From: JALOAP01 sp964632355
GTDB taxonomy: Bacteria; Chloroflexota; Dehalococcoidia; Tepidiformales; Tepidiformaceae
Assembly: GCA_964632355.1 (NCBI GenBank)
Contig: CAZWBW010000089.1
Coordinates: forward strand, 1-11,313
Direction: 5' to 3'
DNA length: 11,313 nucleotides
Shown piece by piece: positions 1 to 5,818 of the stretch (positions within the stretch are counted from its first letter, which is position 1; the number at the start of each line of letters is the position of its first letter). The notes beneath the pieces were generated by a model. It did not search any database and was not told the DNA's origin. It worked only from the letters and a program-made list of their open reading frames with translations. The position numbers and the translations under genes were made by a program.

Positions 1-25
1 ACGCCGGCACAAGCTAGCCATCCCG

Positions 26-58
26 GGACGGGGCGTCGAACGAAGCCCCGTTCTTTTT
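26..58 (+). terminator. Rho-independent terminator of a plus-strand gene left of the window
   Basis: ACGGGGC (28-34) pairs with GCCCCGT (45-51) around a 10-nt loop. Two more pairs, one of them a G-T wobble, extend the stem to 26-53. TTTTT follows at 54-58, which is the intrinsic-terminator pattern on the plus strand. It presumably ends a gene lying before position 1, which converges on the minus-strand unit that ends at 141. Confidence 0.75.
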
Positions 59-77
59 GTCCCCTGGCACGACAGCG

Positions 78-119
78 AAAGGGCCGATAGCCCACCCCAC
101 GTGTGCGGGCTACCGGCCC
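78..119 (-). terminator. Terminator hairpin of the LLM/ADC-like operon
   Basis: A 13-bp inverted repeat (81-93 and 107-119) has a 13-nt loop. Read on the minus strand the only imperfection becomes a G-U wobble, so the RNA stem is fully paired. TTT follows on the minus strand (80-78), a short U tract. It lies just after the stop of the ADC-like gene, so it probably ends that transcript. The poor U tract makes Rho-independent strength uncertain. Confidence 0.55.
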
Positions 120-140
120 AGTGCATCAGCTCGACTGCGG

Positions 141-899
141 TCAGTTGGCCGCGATCTTCTCGACTGCCTCGAGCGGGTTCTTCGTCGGGTCGACGAGGTA
201 CCGCAGGTTCGGCATCGTGATGTCGGCGACGGCGAACGATGCGGACACCGGGTGATACGGGTTCGCACCCGGGAGTTCCCACGCGTCGGCATCGAACGCG
301 TTGAGGCGGGGCCGCCCGCGGTCCGCGGTGTGGAACACATAGTCCGGGTCGACCTGGATGAGGCGCGGCGCTTCGACCCCCGAACGAACGACCCGGGCGA
401 GGTTGAGGTTCGCCAGGTACTGGATGTCGCCGCCGCTGATTGGCTCGGGGTTCATGAGGGCCATGTCAAGGATGGTGCGCCCTTCGAGCGTGACCGACGC
501 ACCCACGCGGTCGTAGCGCTTCTGGAGCGTCACCTCGGCCTGGCGCAGGGGGTAGCCCCAGCGCTGACCGAGTGCCTCGATAGCCTGGGCCGAATCGCAA
601 TAGCCGCGCGCCAGGAACCCTCGCGGCCTGGTGCCGGAGCGGCAGCCGACGCGCACCTCGGCGAGCAGGAAGGGCCCGACCGGGCTTTCGGGCACGCGGG
701 TAACCACGAAGATCAGCGTCGGCGGAATGGTCGGATGAAGCGCCTGCGGGATGAGCGTGGTCATCGCCGAGTCGTCGATTTCGTACATGAGCTGGAGGAT
801 CTGTGCCTGCGGCAGTTCCCACCGTTCAGCATCGAGCGACGGCACAGCAGGCGCCGCCGGGACGAGTGGTGAGAGGTCGCGGGTACCGGTCAGCGGCAT
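141..899 (-). CDS. Acetoacetate decarboxylase superfamily protein, probably without decarboxylase activity
   Basis: The 252-residue protein resembles the acetoacetate decarboxylase (ADC-like) superfamily in length and in the central stretch: a hydrophobic strand (61-69), a Pro/Gly turn (PVGPF, 73-77), an E-V-R-V-G strand, then W-G-Y-P (114-117). In true ADC the Schiff-base lysine lies in a Gly-x-Pro-Lys-Lys motif. Here the two residues after the proline are Leu118 and Arg119, so the catalytic lysine appears to be missing. ADC-like proteins without the lysine have other or unknown roles, so the substrate cannot be named. The ATG overlaps the TAA of the upstream flavin oxidoreductase (TAATG, 897-901), which implies translational coupling and a shared pathway. 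The family call is by fold-level resemblance and is moderately sure; that the gene is real is nearly certain. Confidence 0.75.
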   Translation of the reverse strand: MPLTGTRDLSPLVPAAPAVPSLDAERWELPQAQILQLMYEIDDSAMTTLIPQALHPTIPPTLIFVVTRVPESPVGPFLLAEVRVGCRSGTRPRGFLARGYCDSAQAIEALGQRWGYPLRQAEVTLQKRYDRVGASVTLEGRTILDMALMNPEPISGGDIQYLANLNLARVVRSGVEAPRLIQVDPDYVFHTADRGRPRLNAFDADAWELPGANPYHPVSASFAVADITMPNLRYLVDPTKNPLEAVEKIAAN

Positions 900-2014
900 T
901 AGTTAGCACCTCCTGCGGTGGCCGCGGCCGCCTCGGGCTTCTTCTCGGCGAACTTTGGCATCACTTCCTTTGCGAAGAGCCGCATGCTCGCCAGCACCTC
1001 TTCCTGCGGGATCGTCTCGACGGCGTTGAGCAGGAAGTTGATGCGGTCGACGCCGATGGACTCCCACTTCTTGATGACTTCGACGATGCGGTCGGGGTCG
1101 CCGATCGTGAGGCCTTCGGGGATGCGGCCCTCGGGCGCGCTGGTTGCCTCGCGGCGCAGCGCCGGCAGCAGGCCGAGGCTCGGGTAGGAGCGCGTCGGGT
1201 AGGCCTGGCGAGCCGCGAGGAGCTGCTCGGCGAGGTAGTTGAACGTGCCTGCGAGGCGTTGGCCCGTCTTCGCGCCGTACTCGAGGTCCTCGTGGCAGAA
1301 AAGGAAGTTGACGGTATTCACCTGTTCGTTGACGAACTCGCCGACAGGGTCGCAGTACTTGATGCGCCGCCGGTACTCGGCGATTTTCTTCTCCTGTTCG
1401 GCGAACCCACCGAACGTGAGGCCGAGGCTGCCCATACCGCGTTCGGCGGCGTCGAGTTCGGTGCCGGGGCTGGTAACGGCGACCCACATGGGTGGGTGCG
1501 GCTTCTGGTACGGCTTCGGGAGGACGGCGCGCTGCGGCATCGAGAATGCGCGGCCTTCGTACCGGAACCGCTCCTGTGTCCACATCTTCGGGATGATGCG
1601 GGTCCATTCGTCCCAGGTCTTCTTGGTCTCGTCCGGGTCGGCGCCGAACCCGCCGAGCTCGGTCCACGTGGCCGATCGGCCGGTGCCGAACTCGAGGCGG
1701 CCGCCCGAAACGATGTCCATCGTTGCGGCGACCTCTGCGGCCTTGATGGGGTTGTTGAACTGGGGCACGCAGACGACGATGCCGCGCCCGATCCGGATAT
1801 TCCTGGTGGTCATGGCGACGGCGGTGAGGAACACCTCGGGCGCGGAGCAGTGCGAGTATTCCTCGAGGAAGTGGTGCTCCACGGCCCAGACCTGGTCGAA
1901 GCCCAGTTCGTCGGCGAGCTGAGCCTGTTCCAGGCAGTTCTGATAGACCTGGTACTCCGTTTCGGGGCCCCACGGCCTCGGGACGGAGATTTCGAAGAAG
2001 ATCCCAAACTTCAT
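899..2014 (-). CDS. LLM-class flavin-dependent oxidoreductase (luciferase-like monooxygenase)
   Basis: A 371-residue TIM-barrel enzyme of the bacterial luciferase/F420 oxidoreductase superfamily. Visible marks are the N-terminal strand MKFGIFFEI, AVEHHF (44-49), an IGRGI strand (75-79), SGGRLEFGTGR (103-113), the phosphate-binding strand region KPHPPMWVAV (171-180) and GDPDRI (305-310) near the C terminus. These enzymes use reduced FMN, or F420, for oxidation or monooxygenation; the substrate cannot be read from sequence. The start is at 2014, not 13 codons upstream, because GGGAGG sits 5 nt before this ATG and the family begins with this first strand. The last about 15 residues are an Ala/Lys-rich tail. 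The TAA overlaps the next ATG by one base, which couples it to the ADC-like gene. The kinase gene ends 59 nt upstream on the same strand, so some read-through is possible. Confidence 0.93.
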   Translation of the reverse strand: MKFGIFFEISVPRPWGPETEYQVYQNCLEQAQLADELGFDQVWAVEHHFLEEYSHCSAPEVFLTAVAMTTRNIRIGRGIVVCVPQFNNPIKAAEVAATMDIVSGGRLEFGTGRSATWTELGGFGADPDETKKTWDEWTRIIPKMWTQERFRYEGRAFSMPQRAVLPKPYQKPHPPMWVAVTSPGTELDAAERGMGSLGLTFGGFAEQEKKIAEYRRRIKYCDPVGEFVNEQVNTVNFLFCHEDLEYGAKTGQRLAGTFNYLAEQLLAARQAYPTRSYPSLGLLPALRREATSAPEGRIPEGLTIGDPDRIVEVIKKWESIGVDRINFLLNAVETIPQEEVLASMRLFAKEVMPKFAEKKPEAAAATAGGAN

Positions 2015-2019
2015 CCTGG

Positions 2020-2025
2020 CCTCCC
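2020..2025 (-). promoter_or_regulatory. Shine-Dalgarno site of the LLM oxidoreductase
   Basis: GGGAGG on the minus strand lies 5 nt before the ATG at 2014. It selects this start over the upstream in-frame ATG at 2053. Confidence 0.75.
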
Positions 2026-2043
2026 AAGCCCTAGGTTGCCGGG

Positions 2044-2054
2044 AATGTAGCACA
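2044..2054 (-). promoter_or_regulatory. Candidate extended -10 promoter for the LLM/ADC-like operon
   Basis: On the minus strand TG-C-TACATT reads as an extended -10 (TGn plus a 4/6 hexamer). It would give a leader of about 23 nt containing the GGGAGG site. No convincing -35 lies 16-18 bp further upstream, so this is tentative. Confidence 0.3.
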
Positions 2055-2073
2055 GGCAGTTATGGGATGGCTG

Positions 2074-3366
2074 CTACTCCGCCTCGAATGAGGCCTCGCC
2101 GTCTTCCGTTGGTGTAGGGGTCGGCGTTTCGTCCGGCGGCTCCTCCGTGGGAGTCGGCGAGGGCGTAGGGGTCGGCGAAGGAGTCGGAGTCGGCGTTGGC
2201 TCCTCGGTCGGTGTCGGCGTGGGGGTCTCCTCCCGCGGCTGCTCGGTGGGAGTAGGCGTCGGCGACGGAGATTCCCCCGGCGTCGGGGACGGTGACGGGG
2301 TGGGGCTTACGGCGGCGCCACCATCGTCGCCGTCGTCGGTGAGGATGAGTGCAGCGATGACACCAAGGCCGATCGCCAGCACGACAGCCGCGACAATTGC
2401 TGCGATCGCCGCGCCACCTGGTCCGGAATCGCGCGGGGGGGCCGTTCGCCGCGAGATGCGAGCGGTCGAATGGCGACGACGCCGCACCGGGGCCGGCGCG
2501 GCAGCCGCTGCCCGCGGCGGCTCCGGTGCGGCGGAAGTACGCGTGGGGACCCTGCGGAGGGCTTCCCCGAATTCGCCGGCCGACTGAAACCGTTCGCCCG
2601 GCATGAGTGCCAGCGCGCCAGCGAGGGCACTTTCAAGCTGCGGCGATGCGTCCGGGACGAAGGATCGAAGCGGCGGCGCGGGCGACGCAAGCCGCTGGCC
2701 GGCGATCGCCGCGGGCGTCGAACCGGTGAACGGCAACTGCCCCGCCGCGGCTTCGTACAACGTGAGCCCGAGAGAGTAGACGTCGGAGCGGGCGTCCGCA
2801 TCGGAGCCCTGGATGACTTCGGGTGCGAGATAGGCGATGGTGCCGAGGATGTCGCGAGCCTGGTCCGGCGTGAGCGTGCGGGTAACGGTCTCGGCGACGC
2901 CGAAGTCGACGGCCTTCGCAACGCCCTGCTCGGTGACGAGGATGTTTTCGGGCTTTATGTCACAGTGCACGACGCCCTGTTCGTGAGCGTACTGCAGGGC
3001 TGAGGCAATCTGAGTGCCGTAGCGAACGACTTCGGCCTCGGTGAGACGGCCGCGCGTTTCGATGAGCTGCCGCAGCGACTGGCCGTGCACGTACTCCATG
3101 ACGAGGTAGTGCCGGCCTTCGTGTACACCGAAGTCGAAGACGCTGACGATGTTGGGATGCTGGAGGCGGGCAACGACGCGTGCTTCGCGTTCAAGCGAGG
3201 CAACGAGGTCGTGGTCTTCGCCCTCGAGCAGGCGGTCGCGCAGAAGTTTAACCGCGACCCAGCGTCCGAGGCGCTGGTCCTCGGCGAGCCAAACCTCGGA
3301 CATACCGCCGGTACCTAGCAGGCGCTCGAGGCGATATCGTTCACCTATGACATCAGCGACGTTCAA
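2074..3366 (-). CDS. Membrane-anchored Ser/Thr protein kinase (PknB type, non-RD, no PASTA domains)
   Basis: A 430-residue Hanks-type kinase. Residues 11-270 form the kinase domain: glycine loop GTGGM (18-22), VAVK with ATP-binding Lys40, alpha-C Glu61, HCDIKPEN (134-141) with catalytic Asp136 and Asn141, DFG (154-156), APE (181-183) and Asp195. The arginine before the catalytic Asp is Cys135, so this is a non-RD kinase. Threonines at 160, 162, 164 and 166 in the activation loop are possible phosphosites. A basic Ala/Pro-rich linker (275-312) leads to one membrane helix (about 318-342). The outer part is an acidic Pro/Thr/Ser repeat tail to 430, where mycobacterial PknB carries PASTA repeats. 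By analogy it phosphorylates wall-synthesis and FHA proteins encoded beside it. The start is TTG with a weak GGAAGG about 10 nt before it; the kinase fold starting at residue 11 supports it. Only 6 bp separate this start from the divergent rodA start. Confidence 0.95.
   Translation of the reverse strand: MNVADVIGERYRLERLLGTGGMSEVWLAEDQRLGRWVAVKLLRDRLLEGEDHDLVASLEREARVVARLQHPNIVSVFDFGVHEGRHYLVMEYVHGQSLRQLIETRGRLTEAEVVRYGTQIASALQYAHEQGVVHCDIKPENILVTEQGVAKAVDFGVAETVTRTLTPDQARDILGTIAYLAPEVIQGSDADARSDVYSLGLTLYEAAAGQLPFTGSTPAAIAGQRLASPAPPLRSFVPDASPQLESALAGALALMPGERFQSAGEFGEALRRVPTRTSAAPEPPRAAAAAPAPVRRRRHSTARISRRTAPPRDSGPGGAAIAAIVAAVVLAIGLGVIAALILTDDGDDGGAAVSPTPSPSPTPGESPSPTPTPTEQPREETPTPTPTEEPTPTPTPSPTPTPSPTPTEEPPDETPTPTPTEDGEASFEAE
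2100..2307 (-). repeat. Low-complexity repeat coding the Pro/Thr/Ser/Glu ectodomain of the kinase
   Basis: Residues about 354-422 of the kinase repeat a TPTPTPTE-type unit, broken by short acidic spacers (EQPREE, EEP, EEPPDE, ED). The DNA shows the matching imperfect GGCGTCGG/GGGGTCGG-like array on the plus strand. Such tracts are usually extended, wall-spanning and prone to length change by slippage. Confidence 0.85.
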
Positions 3367-3372
3367 ACAGCG

Positions 3373-4662
3373 ATGGCCTTCCAGGTAGGGGGCGGGATCC
3401 GCTCGGGTGAGCGCAACCGCGAGATGTTGCTGCTCGTCGCGAGCGTCGCATTCCTCGCTGTTGCGTGGCGAGCGCTCGAAACGGCGGCGGTCCCTTTGCC
3501 TCCCGCGTCTGCGCGGATCCTAACGCAATTCGCGGTAGTTGCACTCTTTGGGCACCTCGGGCTGCGGATCGTGGCGCCGCGGGCCTCGGGAGTGCCGTTC
3601 GCTGTGGCGATGATGCTAACGGCGATCGGCGTGGCGTTCGTTGCCCGGCTCGAACCGGACCTCGCGCAGGACCAGGTGACCTGGGTGACGATCGGCGTCG
3701 TCCTGATGGTCTTCGGAGCCGCGGTCGCGCGGCGCTACCCGATGCTCCGGAACTACAAATACACCGCGGCGCTGGCAGCACTCGCGCTCCTCGTCATCAC
3801 CGGGGTGTTCGGCGAAACGCGATACGGCGCCCGGCTCTGGATCACGGTCGCCGGCCAGACGGTGCAGACCACCGAGCTGATCAAAGTGCTGCTCGTGGTG
3901 TTTCTCGCCGGGTACTTCGCCGACGAGGCGAGCGTGCTGGCGACGCGCAAGGTACGGTTCGGTGGGCGAACGTACAGCACCCTCCCGTACCTCATCCCGC
4001 TGCTCCTGACGCTGCTGTTGGCGATGGCGTCGCTCGCGTTGCTGCGAGATCTGGGTACCATCGCGCTCCTACTGCTGCTTTCCGTGACCGGGTTGTACGT
4101 CGCCACGGGCCGCGCGGTGTTTGTGCTCGGGGGCGTGGCGCTGCTCGCCCTCACCGGCGCGTTCGGCTATCTCGCGTTCGACCACGCACAGACGCGCATC
4201 GACGTGTGGCTCGACCCATGGCAGGACCCCGACGACACGGGGTACCAGACGCTGCAGAGCATCTACGCGATCCAGGCGGGCGGCGTGACCGGGGAGGGCC
4301 TCGGGTTAGGAAACCCCGAAGTCATCCCGGCGGTGACGACGGACTACATCTTTGCCGCCATCGGCGAGGATCTCGGACTCGCGGGCGCAATCGGCGTGGT
4401 GATGCTGTACGTGCTGCTGTTGTTCGCGGGGTTACGGGTGTCGCTCGAACTCCCGGACGCGTACGGGCGGCTGCTGGCCGCATGCGTCGCCCTGCTCATC
4501 GCGATACAGGCAGCCGTAATCATCGCCGGCAACCTGCGGCTGATTCCGACGACGGGGATCACGCTGCCGTTCGTGAGCTACGGCGGTTCGAGCCTGGTGG
4601 TGAACTTCTTCCTGGTGGGTGTGTTGCTCGGCGTCTCCGATGCCGCGCGGCGCCGGGTGTGA
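3373..4662 (+). CDS. rodA: RodA/FtsW-family peptidoglycan glycosyltransferase (SEDS protein)
   Basis: A 429-residue polytopic membrane protein with about ten hydrophobic segments from residue 18 on. SEDS-family marks in order: GARLWI (152-157), QTTELIK (165-171), RDLGT (225-229) with the conserved Asp226 matching the catalytic Asp of RodA/FtsW, LDPWQDP and GYQTLQS (280-296), AGGVTGEGLGLG (302-313), EDLGLAG (332-338) and IPTTGITLPFVSYGGSS (391-407). It polymerises lipid II into glycan strands together with a class B penicillin-binding protein; the pbpA-like gene nearby is the natural partner. RodA is preferred to FtsW by context with pbpA and fhaA/fhaB, not by a diagnostic residue. The gene faces opposite to its module partners: its start diverges from the kinase and its end converges on fhaB with 32 bp between stops. 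No Shine-Dalgarno precedes the ATG at 3373. An in-frame ATG at 3424, just before the first membrane helix, is the alternative start. Confidence 0.93.
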   Translation: MAFQVGGGIRSGERNREMLLLVASVAFLAVAWRALETAAVPLPPASARILTQFAVVALFGHLGLRIVAPRASGVPFAVAMMLTAIGVAFVARLEPDLAQDQVTWVTIGVVLMVFGAAVARRYPMLRNYKYTAALAALALLVITGVFGETRYGARLWITVAGQTVQTTELIKVLLVVFLAGYFADEASVLATRKVRFGGRTYSTLPYLIPLLLTLLLAMASLALLRDLGTIALLLLLSVTGLYVATGRAVFVLGGVALLALTGAFGYLAFDHAQTRIDVWLDPWQDPDDTGYQTLQSIYAIQAGGVTGEGLGLGNPEVIPAVTTDYIFAAIGEDLGLAGAIGVVMLYVLLLFAGLRVSLELPDAYGRLLAACVALLIAIQAAVIIAGNLRLIPTTGITLPFVSYGGSSLVVNFFLVGVLLGVSDAARRRV

Positions 4663-4694
4663 GCCGGGGTCGAGGCGGCCTGGCGCTCGCGTGG

Positions 4695-5141
4695 TTACCG
4701 CTGGAACCGCATGACGACCGCGCCGAGTGCGACCTGTTCGCCACCACGAAGCAGGGCAGCCCGACCGTCGAGAGGGCGTCCATTCACGAGCGTCCCGTTG
4801 GTGCTGCCGAGGTCGGCGATCCGCCAGCCCTGGCGGGTCTGCTGGATGAGCGCGTGTCGCCCTGAGACGGACGAGTCGCCGAGCACAATCCCGTTCGAGG
4901 GGTCGCGGCCAAGACTCATCTCGGCGGCAAGGGGAAATTCGGCGCCGACCGGGAGCCCGGTGTTCGCGGGCGAAACTACTACGAGCTTTGGCCCCGTGCC
5001 GCGAAAGGCCCGGCCGGCCGGGGCCACCGGTTGGGGGCGGCGAAGTCCCGCGCGCATGGCGAACGCCGCCGCCAGCAGGAACAGGAAGATGATGGCCAGC
5101 AGCGTAAGCCGCAGGAGCATCAGTTCGATGGAGTCACTCAT
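4695..5141 (-). CDS. fhaB: FhaB-like membrane-anchored FHA domain protein
   Basis: A 148-residue protein with one N-terminal membrane helix (about 8-30), a short Pro/Ala-rich linker and a C-terminal forkhead-associated domain (about 51-147). FHA phosphothreonine-binding marks are GRD (78-80), SGRH (93-96) and STNG (113-116). Length and layout match FhaB (FipA) of mycobacteria, which binds phosphorylated division and wall proteins at the membrane. Its ATG overlaps the fhaA stop as ATGA (5138-5141). There is no good Shine-Dalgarno site, so translation likely depends on re-initiation after fhaA. It is the last gene of the pbpA-fhaA-fhaB unit. Confidence 0.93.
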   Translation of the reverse strand: MSDSIELMLLRLTLLAIIFLFLLAAAFAMRAGLRRPQPVAPAGRAFRGTGPKLVVVSPANTGLPVGAEFPLAAEMSLGRDPSNGIVLGDSSVSGRHALIQQTRQGWRIADLGSTNGTLVNGRPLDGRAALLRGGEQVALGAVVMRFQR

Positions 5142-5818
5142 CGCGTTTGCTCTAACCAGAGTTCGACATCGCCGAGCGTGACCGGCTGGCCGGGAATCAG
5201 CGGAGCGCGGGTGACCCGGCGCCCTTCGATGCGAATGCCGTTGCGGCTGCCAAGGTCACGGATTTCGAGCCCGCCCTGCACAGTCGCAATCTCGGCGTGC
5301 TGGCGCGAAAGCGCAAGGCTCGGGTAGACAAGGTCGTTGCCGGCGCCGCGACCGATACGAAACGGCGTGTGCGTGAGCTGCGCCGACGTCCCGTCGCGGA
5401 ACCGCAGGAACAGGTTGCGGTAGCGCTGAATCACCTGTGTGGCGCCGATCGGGGGAGCGTAATCCCGGTGGGCGGTATCGGCGAAAGACGCCACGACGGT
5501 GGGAATGCCGGCGGTCGCGGAGGGATCCTGTTCGAAGTCGATGAGGCGGTCGCCGATACGCGACCAGCCCTCGCGCTGCTCCAGACGGTCGAGCAGCACG
5601 TCGATTTCGTAGCGTAGGTCGGCCATGGCCTCGCGGTACCGGGCGTAGTCAGCAGGGTTGAGGATGATCCGGATGTGGTTGGGAGCGGTGCCGTCCCGCG
5701 TGGCACGCTGCACCGCCGACTGCGCCCGCTGGAGTATCTCGACAGGATGCAGTCCGCCGCCGCTGAGGAAGCGGGCAGTTTGCTCGAGAAGGCGTTCGAG
5801 GCGTGGTGCGTCGCTCAT
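5138..5818 (-). CDS. fhaA: FhaA-like protein: DUF3662 N-terminal domain plus FHA domain
   Basis: A 226-residue protein. Residues 1 to about 115 resemble the FhaA N-terminal domain (DUF3662): an RLERLLEQ helix, LHPVEILQ (23-30), NHIRIILNPADYARY (47-61), and a segment ending in VVASF (108-112). The FHA domain spans about 130-226 with FRIGRG (153-158), LSRQH (170-174) and LGSRNG (189-194). Mycobacterial FhaA has a long low-complexity linker between the two domains; here it is almost absent, giving less than half its length. The ATG at 5818 was chosen because it makes an ATGA overlap with the pbpA stop and gives the expected N terminus. The frame stays open upstream, but that stretch is antisense-like and Arg-rich. 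It probably reads the kinase's phosphorylation state and scaffolds wall-synthesis enzymes. Confidence 0.92.
   Translation of the reverse strand: MSDAPRLERLLEQTARFLSGGGLHPVEILQRAQSAVQRATRDGTAPNHIRIILNPADYARYREAMADLRYEIDVLLDRLEQREGWSRIGDRLIDFEQDPSATAGIPTVVASFADTAHRDYAPPIGATQVIQRYRNLFLRFRDGTSAQLTHTPFRIGRGAGNDLVYPSLALSRQHAEIATVQGGLEIRDLGSRNGIRIEGRRVTRAPLIPGQPVTLGDVELWLEQTR

Noticed and set aside
803..2050. A 415-codon plus-strand open frame opposite the LLM oxidoreductase
   Set aside because: It is antisense to a well-conserved enzyme, has no ribosome site, and its product shows no domain. Long antisense frames are expected in GC-rich codon-biased DNA.
2100..2307. The regular GTCGG/GGCGT array taken as a CRISPR or tandem-repeat locus
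   Set aside because: It is in frame with the kinase and codes Thr-Pro repeats. There are no unique spacers of constant length.
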